From Actinomadura sp. WMMA1423 (GTDB taxonomy: Bacteria > Actinomycetota > Actinomycetes > Streptosporangiales > Streptosporangiaceae): a DNA stretch of 64,000 bases. Every line of letters begins with the position of its first letter. Positions within the stretch are counted from its first letter, which is position 1. The stretch lies in NCBI RefSeq assembly GCF_006547145.1, contig NZ_CP041244.1, positions 372,001-436,000 on the forward strand, in the 5' to 3' direction. The notes beneath the pieces are model-generated. The model had not been told where the DNA came from. It was given only the letters and a program-made list of their open reading frames with translations, and did no database searches. A program made the translations under genes and the position numbers. Of the stretch, positions 44,445 to 52,066 are shown in pieces.

Positions 44445-44475
44445 GGGCCCGCCGCGCCCGGTGCGCGGCGGGCCC
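44445..44475. terminator. Terminator after thiC
   Basis: Perfect 13-bp stem, GGGCCCGCCGCGC and its complement, with a 5-base loop, 33 bases past the thiC stop codon. Confidence 0.75.
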
Positions 44476-44607
44476 GGGCTGGTCAGGGCGCATCCCGGCG
44501 CCGGGGCGCGGCGGCGGCGCGGATAGGATCGAAGGACCGTTCCAAAAGCCGCGGATCCCTCCGACCGCCGCAGGCCAGCTCCACCGCCGGAAGGATCGAC
44601 GACCCAG

Positions 44608-45189
44608 GTGACCAGCGACGACACGCCGAAGCCGCGCGCGGTGCGGGCCGACGTGCGGCGCAACCGCGCGCGGCTGCTCGCCGCGGCGCGGGAGACGTTC
44701 CAGCGCGGCGGGGCGGGCGCCTCCCTGGAGGGCGTCGCGCGGCTCGCGGGCGTCGGCATCGGAACGCTCTACCGCCACTTCCCCACCCGCCAGGACCTCC
44801 TGGAGGCCCTCCTCGCCGACGTCTACGACGGGCTGGCGGCCTCCGCGCGCGACCTGCTGGACTCCCCCTCCCCCGGCGAGGCCCTGCTGTCCTGGCTGCG
44901 GGCGTTCATCTCGGAGGTCACGGCGTTCCCGGGGCTGGCGGCCTCGGCGGCGGTGTCGCTGCGCGACCCCCTGCCCGGGCCCTCGGGCTCCCGCACGGCC
45001 ATGCTCGAGGCGGGCGAGGCGCTCCTCGCCCGCGCGCAGCGGGCCGGGGACGCGCCCGCCGGCGCGGCGTTCGGCGACGTCGTGGGGCTCGCGGGCGCGA
45101 TCGCGACGGTCGCCGAGCGGGACCCTGAGACCGCGGGCCGGCTGCTCTCGCTCGCCGCCGAAGGTGTGGCGCCGGGCGGGAGGCGCTAG
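44608..45189 (+). CDS. TetR-family transcriptional regulator
   Basis: A 193-residue regulator with the helix-turn-helix at about 17-62: RNRARLLAAARETFQRGGAGASLEGVARLAGVGIGTLYRHFPTRQDLLEALL. A TetR-type ligand domain (SBD-like with ALLSWLRAFISEV) follows. GTG 44608 is the start; the upstream GGAAGGA is rather far (about 16 bases). A -10-like TAGGAT at 44524-44529 marks a possible promoter. The target gene is not obvious. It is convergent with the metallophosphoesterase gene, 13 bases apart. Confidence 0.88.
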   Translation: MTSDDTPKPRAVRADVRRNRARLLAAARETFQRGGAGASLEGVARLAGVGIGTLYRHFPTRQDLLEALLADVYDGLAASARDLLDSPSPGEALLSWLRAFISEVTAFPGLAASAAVSLRDPLPGPSGSRTAMLEAGEALLARAQRAGDAPAGAAFGDVVGLAGAIATVAERDPETAGRLLSLAAEGVAPGGRR

Positions 45190-45202
45190 GACCGGGCCCC
45201 GG

Positions 45203-46039
45203 TCAGGACGTCTCGGGCTCGGGCAGGACGCGGCGGGGGCCGCGCGGCGCGTCGGCCCGGCGCCGCCACTCGCGCGGGTAGCCCACCGACACCTCGATGT
45301 GCGGGACGTCGCCGGTCCAGATCGTCCGGGGGATGTGCAGGTGCCCGTACACGACCGACACCGCCCCGAACCGGCTGTGCCAGTCCGCGGTGCGCTCGGT
45401 GCCGCACCACTGGGCGAACTCGGGGTACCAGAGGACGCGGGTGGGCTCGCGGACGAGCGGCCAGTGGTTGACCAGGACGGTCCTCGTCCCGGGGTCCAGC
45501 GCCGACAGGCGCCGCTCGGTGTAGGCGATCCTCGCGTCGCACCAGGCGTCCCGGCTGGGATGCGGGTCGGGGTGCAGGTAGACCTCGTCGGTGCACACGA
45601 CGCCCGCCTCGTGCGCGACCTTGAGGGCCTCCTCCTTGGTGGAGGTCCCGTCCGGCCGGAACGTGTAGTCGTACAGGATGAACAGCGGCGCGATCGTGAC
45701 GGCGCCGCCGGGACCGTCCCAGACGGGGTAGGGGTCCTCGGGGGTCAGCACGCCCAGGCCGCGGCACATGTCGACGAGCCGGCGGTAGCGGGCCTCGCCG
45801 CGCAGTTGGACGGGGTCGCCCTTGACGGTCCACAGCTCGTGGTTGCCGGGCACCCACAGCACGGTGGCGAATCTCCCGGCGAGGGTGCGCAGCGTCCACT
45901 CGACGTCGGCGAACTGCTCGGCGACGTCGCCCGCCACGATCAGCCAGTCGTCCTCGGACGCGGGCCGCAGCCCCTCGACGAACGCGCGGTTATCGGGGAA
46001 CCCCACGTGCAGGTCGCTGATCGCGTAGACACCGCCCAT
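45203..46039 (-). CDS. Metallophosphoesterase
   Basis: A 278-residue calcineurin-like phosphoesterase. All metal-ligand motifs are seen: SDLHVGF, AGDVAEQ, PGNHELW, NHWPL and YGHLHIPR. The family includes nucleases, phosphodiesterases and protein phosphatases; the substrate is not clear. The inserted loop (CTDEVYLHPDPHPSRDAWCDARI) is a feature of an actinobacterial subgroup. ATG 46039 was chosen because the motif SDLH follows directly. It lies downstream of the ArsR-type gene on the same strand, 26 bases away. Confidence 0.9.
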   Translation of the reverse strand: MGGVYAISDLHVGFPDNRAFVEGLRPASEDDWLIVAGDVAEQFADVEWTLRTLAGRFATVLWVPGNHELWTVKGDPVQLRGEARYRRLVDMCRGLGVLTPEDPYPVWDGPGGAVTIAPLFILYDYTFRPDGTSTKEEALKVAHEAGVVCTDEVYLHPDPHPSRDAWCDARIAYTERRLSALDPGTRTVLVNHWPLVREPTRVLWYPEFAQWCGTERTADWHSRFGAVSVVYGHLHIPRTIWTGDVPHIEVSVGYPREWRRRADAPRGPRRVLPEPETS

Positions 46040-46065
46040 CCAGCGATCGTAAGCCCCGGGCAGGC

Positions 46066-46632
46066 TCAGTCGTCTTCCGCGGGGAGGGTGAACAGGCGGA
46101 TGTGGACGGGCCGCGCGCCCGGCGGCGCGTCCTCCCGGCGGTGGGCGTGCTCGTGCAGCAGGCGGATGTAGGCCTCGAAGAACTCGGCCAGGCCCTCCTC
46201 GGTCATGTGGGCGAACCCCCGCGACAGCCGCGCCCACGCCGGGTCCCGCTCGTAGGCCGCCGGAAGACCGGCGAGCAGCCCGATGTCCTCGGCGTGGCCG
46301 ATCCGCATCAGCTCGGCCAGAACCGGCCGGTCCTCGGGCCGCAGGGAGCCGGGGTGGGGCGCGCGGACGTCGCGGTGCCCCTCGGTCCGGCGCCACCAGC
46401 GCTCCCGGCCGCCCGAACGCTCCGGGATCTCCTCGATGAACCCGTACCTCTCCAGCTGGCGCAGGTGGTAGCTGGTCGTGCCGGTGTTGGCGCCGAGCGC
46501 CTCGCCGATCGTCGTGGACGTCGCGGGGCCGTGCATCCGCAGCCGGTGCAGGATGCGGCGCCGCAGCGGGTGGCTCAGCGCCTTCATGCGCCCCGGGTCG
46601 TCCAGGACGACGGGCTCCTCCTCGTCCTCCAT
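46066..46632 (-). CDS. ArsR-type helix-turn-helix regulator
   Basis: A 188-residue regulator. A winged helix is seen at about 10-80: RMKALSHPLRRRILHRLRMHGPATSTTIGEALGANTGTTSYHLRQLERYGFIEE. The rest is helical and has no cysteine pairs, so metal sensing is unlikely. The divergent gap to the hydrolase gene carries TTTGCAGAGA repeats and a dyad, so regulation of both genes is likely. ATG 46632 has no ideal ribosome site. Confidence 0.88.
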   Translation of the reverse strand: MEDEEEPVVLDDPGRMKALSHPLRRRILHRLRMHGPATSTTIGEALGANTGTTSYHLRQLERYGFIEEIPERSGGRERWWRRTEGHRDVRAPHPGSLRPEDRPVLAELMRIGHAEDIGLLAGLPAAYERDPAWARLSRGFAHMTEEGLAEFFEAYIRLLHEHAHRREDAPPGARPVHIRLFTLPAEDD

Positions 46633-46661
46633 GGGGAGAAGCCTAGTACCGCAGAAGGATT

Positions 46662-46693
46662 TTTGCAGAGAACCCTTTGCAGAGATTTCTCTG
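46662..46693. promoter_or_regulatory. Operator between the ArsR-type gene and the hydrolase gene
   Basis: Two direct repeats TTTGCAGAGA at 46662 and 46676 (14-base period). The second arm also forms the dyad CAGAGA-TT-TCTCTG (46680-46693). This lies 20-50 bases from both start codons. Confidence 0.65.
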
Positions 46694-46712
46694 TAGTTCT
46701 AGGGTCGCCGCC

Positions 46713-48128
46713 ATGAGAACCGCGACGACCCTCCTTCTGGCGCTGCTGCTCGGCGTCCTCTGCGCGGCGCCCTCCCATGCCGCGGGCCCGGGGCGCATCC
46801 CCGCACCGCCCGGTCTGACCTCGACGGACGTGACCTTCACCGGCGCGGGCGGGCTGACCCTGCACGGCACGGTCCTCGCTCCGGCGGCCAAGGGCCCGCC
46901 CCGTCCCGGCGTCGTGCTCGTGACCGGCTCCGGCGCCGGTGTGCCGCGCGAGCACCTGCTCACCGAGGCGACGGAGTTCGCGCGGCGCGGCCTCGCCGTG
47001 CTGATCTACGACAAGAGGTCGGCGGGGTACACGGCCCTGCGCCGCGACTACTCCGAACTGGCCGACGACGCGCTGGGCGGGGTGCGGGCGCTGCGCGCCC
47101 GCCCCGGCGTCGACCCGCGGAAGGTCGGCCTGTGGGGGCTCAGCGAGGGCGGCTGGGTGGCGCCGCTCGCCGCGTCCCGCTCGGCCGAGGTCGCCTTCGT
47201 GATCGTCGTCGGCGGGAACGCGATGACGCCGATCCGCCAGCAGACCTGGAACGAGGCCTCCGACCTGCGCCGGGTCGGCGTCTCGGGTTCGCTGGTCGAG
47301 CGCGGCAAGCCCGCCCTGGCCCGGCTCGCCGGCGAGGCCGGGCTGTTCGCCGAGGCCTGGTTCGACGCGCGGGGCGTCCTGGAGCGCGTGCGGCAGCCCC
47401 TGCTCGGGGTCTGGGGCGAGCACGACCTGCAGACCCCGCCCGAGGACAATCCGCCGCTGTTCGCGAAGGCCCTGAAGCGGGGCGGGAACGACCGCTACAC
47501 CTTCCGCTTCTTCGCCGGGGCCGACCACGCCGCGCACCTGACGCCGGACGGCGGGATCACCCGCGGTCCCGAGCTCGCACCCGGCTACGCCGACCTCGTC
47601 GGCACCTGGGTACGCGACGTCACGAGCGGGAAGCCGCCCGTGGCCGACACGGCCGCTCCGCCCCACCAGGCGCACGCCAGCGCCGAAGTGCCGCCGCTGA
47701 GGTGGTGGGAGTCGCGGTGGGTGCACCTCGCGGCGGCCGTGCTCTTCCTCGCCGCCTTCCTCGCCTACCCGCTGACCGCGCTCGTGCGCGGGGTGCGCGG
47801 GCGCGGGGTGCGGCCGGTGAGCCGCTGGGCCCGGCTGCTCGCCGGGGCCGGACCCCTCGCCGCCTTCGGCCCGGTCGTGTACCTGCTCTTCCTCGTCGCG
47901 GGCAGCGATCCCGACCCCGGCCCCGTCCTCGGCGGCAGGCCGCTGCCGTGGCTGGTCCTCCAGGCGCTCGCCGTGGCGACCGTCGCGGCGGCGGCCGGGA
48001 CGGCCCTGGCGTGGCACCGGACCGCGGACGCCGTCCCCCGCGGCGAGCGCGTGCGGCTCGGGCTGCTGCTGGCCGCCGGTGCGGTCCTCGTCCCGTGGGG
48101 CCTCCACTGGGGCGTGCTGCTCCCGTGA
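46713..48128 (+). CDS. Secreted or membrane-bound alpha/beta-hydrolase
   Basis: A 471-residue protein. An N-terminal signal sequence (TTLLLALLLGVLCAAPSHA) is followed by a hydrolase fold with the nucleophile elbow GLSEGGWVAP, the acid region GVWGEHDLQTP and the histidine of FFAGADHAAHL. Four hydrophobic helices make up the C-terminal third (from WVHLAAAVLFLAAFLAYPL). So a catalytic extracytoplasmic domain is anchored by a membrane bundle. The ArsR-type regulator is divergent. ATG 46713 was chosen for the signal peptide; an upstream frame is open without ribosome site. Confidence 0.82.
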   Translation: MRTATTLLLALLLGVLCAAPSHAAGPGRIPAPPGLTSTDVTFTGAGGLTLHGTVLAPAAKGPPRPGVVLVTGSGAGVPREHLLTEATEFARRGLAVLIYDKRSAGYTALRRDYSELADDALGGVRALRARPGVDPRKVGLWGLSEGGWVAPLAASRSAEVAFVIVVGGNAMTPIRQQTWNEASDLRRVGVSGSLVERGKPALARLAGEAGLFAEAWFDARGVLERVRQPLLGVWGEHDLQTPPEDNPPLFAKALKRGGNDRYTFRFFAGADHAAHLTPDGGITRGPELAPGYADLVGTWVRDVTSGKPPVADTAAPPHQAHASAEVPPLRWWESRWVHLAAAVLFLAAFLAYPLTALVRGVRGRGVRPVSRWARLLAGAGPLAAFGPVVYLLFLVAGSDPDPGPVLGGRPLPWLVLQALAVATVAAAAGTALAWHRTADAVPRGERVRLGLLLAAGAVLVPWGLHWGVLLP

Positions 48129-48136
48129 GCGGCCGG

Positions 48137-48168
48137 GGGCCCGTGCTCCGGAAAGGGAGCACGGGCCC
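48137..48168. terminator. Bidirectional terminator
   Basis: Perfect 13-bp stem GGGCCCGTGCTCC and its complement around a 6-base loop, between convergent genes ending at 48128 and 48188. Confidence 0.8.
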
Positions 48169-48187
48169 TCGGCACTTCCGGCCCGGG

Positions 48188-48691
48188 TCAGTCGTGCTTG
48201 CCCCAGACGTAGACGGCCAGGCTCATCGCGAGCAGGCTCGCCCAGCTGAACACGGCCCTGACGGTGTTCCACGCCGTCCAGCGGCCGGAGTAGTCCGACC
48301 AGATCCTGGCCGCCTCGGACACGTCCTTCGGGATCGTGACGCCGTCCAGGTCGTTGTTCATCGGGATGTTCACCGCGAAGCTCGGCAGCAGCGCGCCCAC
48401 GAAGTACAGCCCGGCCGCGGCGAAGAACAGGAGGGCCGCCGACCTCTGGTCCAGGGTGAGCAGCAGCACTCCCGCCGCCGCCGCCGTCACGGGGACCAGG
48501 AGGAACATCGCCACGAAGACCGGGTTCTGGATCCGCTGGTTGATCCCCTGCATGGCGTCGATGGCCGACGAGGGCCGCGCCGCGTTCAGGCCGGGCATCA
48601 CACCGGCGGAGAAGCCGAAGAACGTTCCGGCCATCCCGGCCGCCATGATGATGGACAGGGCCGCCGAGACGCCCGCGAGAGAGAATTTCAT
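48188..48691 (-). CDS. DUF1772 (anthrone-oxygenase-like) membrane protein
   Basis: A 167-residue protein with four hydrophobic helices. The order is AALSIIMAAGMAGTFFGFSAGVMPGL, FVAMFLLVPVTAAAAGVLLL, AALLFFAAAGLYFVGALLPSF and a final helix AVFSWASLLAMSLAVYVWG. The first part with the MPGL motif and the NIPMNNDLDG loop define DUF1772. Function is not clear; some relatives act in aromatic polyketide oxidation. The gene follows the NmrA-like gene, 17 bases apart, and both are divergent from the AraC gene. Confidence 0.85.
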   Translation of the reverse strand: MKFSLAGVSAALSIIMAAGMAGTFFGFSAGVMPGLNAARPSSAIDAMQGINQRIQNPVFVAMFLLVPVTAAAAGVLLLTLDQRSAALLFFAAAGLYFVGALLPSFAVNIPMNNDLDGVTIPKDVSEAARIWSDYSGRWTAWNTVRAVFSWASLLAMSLAVYVWGKHD

Positions 48692-48708
48692 GTGGTCCGA
48701 TCCTCGGG

Positions 48709-49557
48709 TCAGTGGTTCCAGATGCCGCTGGCGGCGGTGTCGCGCGCGTACTCGGCGAAGGCGCGCGGCTTGCGGCCGAGGGCCCGCTCGACGCCGTCGG
48801 CGGGCCGCGCGTTGCGGCCGTCCAGCACGGTGGTGAACAGGTAGGTCAGCAGGCCGACGACCTCCTCGGGCACGCCGTGCTCCCGGAGCGCTGCGGCGTG
48901 CTCCTCCGCCCCGACCGGGACGTAGGCGACCTCGCGCCCGGCGGCGCGGCCGATCTCGGCGACCGCCTCGGCGAACGTGAGCGCCCGGGGACCGGTCACC
49001 TCGTAGACCTCGCCGGCGTGCCCGTCCCGGGTGAGCGCCTCGACGGCCACGTCCGCGATGTCGTCGGCGTCCACGAACGGCTCCGGCACATCGCCCGCCG
49101 GCAGGACGACCTCGCCGGCCCGCACGGGGTCGAGCAGGTAGTCCTCGCTGAAGTTCTGCGCGAACCAGCTCGCCCGCACGACCGTCCAGTCCACGCCCGA
49201 CGCCTGGACGATCCGCTCGCACTCCCGCGCCTCGGGCTCGCCCCGCCCCGACAGCAGGACGACCCGGCGGACGCCCGCCTCCACCGCCGCGTCCGTGAAC
49301 ACCCGGATGGCCTCGGGGGCGCCCGGCACGGCCAGGTCCGGGTAGTAGGAGAGGTAGGCGCTCTCGACGCCGCTCAGGACGGGCGCCCACGTGGCCTCGT
49401 CCTCCCAGTCGAAGGGCGGCGAGGCCGACCGCGACCCCATCCGGACCGCGACGTCCCTGGCCTCCAGCCTCTCCACCACGCGGCGGCCCGTCTTCCCGGT
49501 CCCGCCGAGGACGAGGGTGAGGCCGCTCCCGATGTTGTCCGCTGCACTGTTCGTCAT
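48709..49557 (-). CDS. NmrA/NAD(P)-binding atypical SDR protein
   Basis: A 282-residue Rossmann-fold protein with the dinucleotide motif LVLGGTGKTGRRVVERL near the start. VVLLSGRGEPEARE and DWTVVRASWFAQNFSE follow in the central part, and DADDIADVAVEAL is typical of NmrA-like NAD(P)H quinone-reductase relatives. It could be a redox-sensing or quinone-reducing enzyme. Together with the DUF1772 gene it forms an operon divergent from the AraC regulator. Confidence 0.88.
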   Translation of the reverse strand: MTNSAADNIGSGLTLVLGGTGKTGRRVVERLEARDVAVRMGSRSASPPFDWEDEATWAPVLSGVESAYLSYYPDLAVPGAPEAIRVFTDAAVEAGVRRVVLLSGRGEPEARECERIVQASGVDWTVVRASWFAQNFSEDYLLDPVRAGEVVLPAGDVPEPFVDADDIADVAVEALTRDGHAGEVYEVTGPRALTFAEAVAEIGRAAGREVAYVPVGAEEHAAALREHGVPEEVVGLLTYLFTTVLDGRNARPADGVERALGRKPRAFAEYARDTAASGIWNH

Positions 49558-49599
49558 ACCCTGGAGTCAACAGCCGGGCGGGTTCGGGCTCCATCGTCG

Positions 49600-49627
49600 A
49601 GACGCTCGCCCGCATACGCGAGCGTCT
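49600..49627. promoter_or_regulatory. Operator-like inverted repeat before the AraC gene
   Basis: Perfect 9-bp arms AGACGCTCG and CGAGCGTCT separated by 10 bases. It ends 11 bases before ATG 49639 and lies 42 bases from the NmrA-like start codon. The arm spacing puts the two half-sites on one DNA face (19-bp centre distance). Confidence 0.6.
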
Positions 49628-49638
49628 ACGCTGGCCTC

Positions 49639-50580
49639 ATGGACGCCCTGGCCGAACTCCTCGACGGCCCGCGCGCACGGGGCGCGTTCATGCTGCGCTC
49701 GACCCTCGCCCCGCCCTGGTCGCTCCGGATCCAGGACGAGGCGCCGCTGACCCTTCTGTCCATGGTCAGGGACGAGGCGTGGCTGGTCCCCGACGAGGGC
49801 GCTCCGCTGCGCGTCGGCCCCGGCGACATGGCGGTCTTCCGGGGCCCCGACCCGTACACCGTCAGCGACGACCCGGCGACCGAGCCCCAGATCGTCATCC
49901 ATCCCGGGCAGCGCTGCACCACCCCGGAGGGGACGAGCCTCTCGGAGGCCATGGACCTCGGCGTCCGCGCCTGGGGCAACGACCCCGACGGGTCGGCGGT
50001 CATGCTGATCGGCACCTACCAGATGCGCGGGGCCGTCACGCAGCGGCTGCTGGCCGCCCTGCCCCCGATGGCGGTGGTCCGCGGCGACACCTGGAAGTCG
50101 CCGCTCGTCGCCGTGCTCCAGGAGGAGATCGGCAAGGACGAGCCCGGCCAGGACGTCGTCCTCGACCGCCTCCTCGACCTGCTGCTCATCGCGACGCTCC
50201 GCGCCTGGTTCTCCCGCCCCGACTCCGCCGCGCCCGGCTGGTACCGCGCCCACGGCGACCCGGTCGTCGGCCCCGCCCTGCGGCTCCTGCACGACGACCT
50301 CGCGCACCCCTGGACGGTCGCGGACCTCGCGGCCGGCGTCGGGGCGTCCCGCGCCGCGCTCGCGCAGCGGTTCGCGAAGCTGGTCGGCGAGCCGCCCATG
50401 GCCTACCTCACCGGCGTCCGCCTCGCGCAGGCCGCCGACCTGCTGCGCGAGACGGACGCGACGCTGGAGGCGGTGGCCCGCCGGGTCGGCTACGGCACCG
50501 CGTTCGCGCTGAGCACCGCGTTCAAGCGCGCGCACGGCGTCAGCCCGCAGGGATACCGCGCCGGAGCGGCGGCCGGCTGA
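49639..50580 (+). CDS. AraC-family transcriptional regulator
   Basis: A 313-residue regulator with an N-terminal cupin of the Cupin_6 type (about 10-180; DEAWLVPDEGAPLRVGPGDMAVFRG). The two AraC helix-turn-helix units are at about 205-305: WTVADLAAGVGASRAALAQRFAKLVGEPPMAYL and TLEAVARRVGYGTAFALSTAFKRAHGVSPQGYR. It is divergent from the NmrA/DUF1772 operon, which is a common arrangement for this subgroup. The inverted repeat next to its start suggests autorepression. Confidence 0.92.
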   Translation: MDALAELLDGPRARGAFMLRSTLAPPWSLRIQDEAPLTLLSMVRDEAWLVPDEGAPLRVGPGDMAVFRGPDPYTVSDDPATEPQIVIHPGQRCTTPEGTSLSEAMDLGVRAWGNDPDGSAVMLIGTYQMRGAVTQRLLAALPPMAVVRGDTWKSPLVAVLQEEIGKDEPGQDVVLDRLLDLLLIATLRAWFSRPDSAAPGWYRAHGDPVVGPALRLLHDDLAHPWTVADLAAGVGASRAALAQRFAKLVGEPPMAYLTGVRLAQAADLLRETDATLEAVARRVGYGTAFALSTAFKRAHGVSPQGYRAGAAAG

Positions 50581-50606
50581 CCGGCAGGCCCGCGCCGACC
50601 GGCCTC

Positions 50607-51190
50607 CTACTCCGGGACGTACAGGCGGATGTCGTCCACCCGCGCCGACCCCTCGTAGAAGTTCATGTGCGGGTCACCGATCATGAACCGGTCGGGGTAG
50701 GCGGACCCGGCCGGCCAGGTGTCGCGGTCGACGAGGGTGCCGCCCGGGCCCGTCCAGGTCCAGTCGGCGTTGAACCGGCCGTCGTACTCGCCCGGCTTCT
50801 GGTTGTAGTGCCAGATGGGCTCGCCGTCCTGGACGAACGAGCGCGTGTAGCGGAAGGTCGCCCGGCCGGCGTGCGCGAACACCCCGGACATCTCCATCGT
50901 GTACGCGCCGCCGCGCCGCTCCACCGCGAACGTGTACGGCTCCTCCGGCAGGAGTTCGGGCCTGAGGTCGACGGTCGAGACGATGGCGCCGCCCTTGCGC
51001 AGCCCGCACTCGCTCTCCATCAGGTACTCGGTGCCCGGCATCGCCGGGTAGCGGCGGTCGTCGGTCATGAAGATCGCGTTGACGCCGTTGCCCGTCCCGG
51101 CGGAGTACGGCTCGTACCGCCCGGTCGCCGGGTCGCAGTACAGCAGGCCCGTGCCGGCGTACTTGTAGCGGTTGTAGCCGAGGAACCTTG
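50607..51190 (-). pseudogene. 3' remnant of a secreted-type protein gene cut at the accessory-region boundary
   Basis: Reading the minus strand, a coherent protein starts abruptly at FLGYNRYKYAGTGLLYC and runs ~190 residues to a TAG stop. It is rich in Tyr, Trp and Gly and in beta strands (GTGNGVNAIFMTDDRRYP, GAYTMEMSGVFAHAGRATFRYTR, NADWTWTGPGGTLVDRDTWP), like a jelly-roll or carbohydrate-binding fold; I do not know the family. No start codon with a ribosome site precedes it. Upstream bases belong to DNA of other composition and opposite gene direction. Thus the 5' part was lost or separated by insertion. Confidence 0.65.
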
Positions 51191-51212
51191 CCTGACCAAC
51201 ATCTGAGTCAGG
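51191..51212. promoter_or_regulatory. Inverted repeat at the left edge of the accessory region
   Basis: CCTGAC, 10 bases, GTCAGG, exactly where the truncated chromosomal gene stops. It could be an attachment-site core, a terminator or an operator for the operon starting at 51223. A choice is not possible from one junction. Confidence 0.4.
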
Positions 51213-51222
51213 GAGTTTCGCG

Positions 51223-51309
51223 ATGCGATTCTGCTTCCGCTGCGGCGCTGGACGCCGCCCGCGCTGTCGGCCCAGCGCCGCCCCGACCAGCAGTCGAGGT
51301 CGTCGATGA
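51223..51309 (+). CDS. Possible 28-residue Cys/Arg-rich leader protein
   Basis: A mini-gene encoding 28 residues, beginning MRFCFRCGAGRRPRC. AGGGAG lies 7 bases before its ATG. Its TGA stop overlaps the start of the next gene as ATGA. The same four-base overlap joins the next three genes, so this may be the first member of a coupled series. The pair CFRC...RC resembles half of a zinc ribbon. Length limits confidence. Confidence 0.4.
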   Translation: MRFCFRCGAGRRPRCRPSAAPTSSRGRR

Positions 51310-51782
51310 GGCACAGTCATCTCCTCCTGGACGGTGAGCGCGCAACTGCTGAGCGGCTCGTCGGCCTCACCGCCGACATCACCACCCGCCAGGGCACCAC
51401 CTACACCGCGGAGCTGGTCCGCGGCTACTACGCGGGCCAGGTGGTGCTGCGGCACGCCGACACCTGGGTCCAGATCGACGCCGCCGACATCACGACCGGC
51501 AGAACCCACGATGACATTCCGCCCGCCATCACGCGCACCGTTCGCGTCGCTGACCGCGGCACCTCCCGCTCCTACGAGGGCGTCACCATCCGGCGGGTCA
51601 CGCTCGTGTGGACCTGCCCGTACTGCGGCCGGCCCCGCGGCGAGCCTCGCACCAGCCGCATCCCCGAGGACGGCGAGTACTACTACGCGGACGCGTGGAG
51701 CAACCCGTGCGCGCACACCGACATGTACGCCCAGGTCCTGGTCGAGGCCGGGGTGCATCTGGTCCAGCGGGTCGAGGCGTGA
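51306..51782 (+). CDS. Hypothetical protein with C-terminal zinc ribbon
   Basis: A 158-residue protein I do not recognise. Its N-terminal half is beta-rich (LVGLTADITTRQGTTYTAELVRGYY) and its C-terminal half has CPYCGRPRGEP and, 30 residues later, NPCAH, a plausible zinc site. The last 60 residues are related to the next gene product (shared CPxCGxPRG, WxNxCxH, VLxEAGVH). It overlaps both neighbours by four bases, as expected of one operon. Confidence 0.65.
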   Translation: MRHSHLLLDGERATAERLVGLTADITTRQGTTYTAELVRGYYAGQVVLRHADTWVQIDAADITTGRTHDDIPPAITRTVRVADRGTSRSYEGVTIRRVTLVWTCPYCGRPRGEPRTSRIPEDGEYYYADAWSNPCAHTDMYAQVLVEAGVHLVQRVEA

Positions 51783-52066
51783 CCCCTGCCCAGGAACCGG
51801 TGCGCCGGGTCGAGGAGATGACCGTCCGGATCCCCGACTACGGGCCGGGCCTGCACGCTGGCCCGCTCACGGTCACCACGATCACGGTCAAGACCCGCTG
51901 CCCCGTCTGCGGCGGCCCGCGCGGGAAGCCGACCCCGACCCTGCGTGGCGCCTACGGCCGAACCCACGAGATCGACGTGTGGACCAACGCCTGCGGCCAC
52001 GTCGATCTGAACTCCGACGTACTCATCGAGGCGGGCGTCCACCCGCCCTACAAGGACCGGATATGA
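51779..52066 (+). CDS. Small zinc-ribbon protein, paralogue of the preceding gene's C-terminal half
   Basis: A 95-residue protein with CPVCGGPRGKPTPTLRG, EIDVWTNACGHVDLNS and VLIEAGVHPPYK. The cysteine and histidine positions match those in the preceding protein, so one arose from the other. GTG 51779 overlaps the previous stop (GTGA); ATG 51818 with GAGGAG directly before it is an alternative. No function is known. Confidence 0.65.
   Translation: MTPAQEPVRRVEEMTVRIPDYGPGLHAGPLTVTTITVKTRCPVCGGPRGKPTPTLRGAYGRTHEIDVWTNACGHVDLNSDVLIEAGVHPPYKDRI

Noticed and set aside
51150..51310. A tRNA-gene attachment site at the accessory-region boundary
   Set aside because: No cloverleaf or TTCGA arm is present; the cut lies within a protein-coding sequence.
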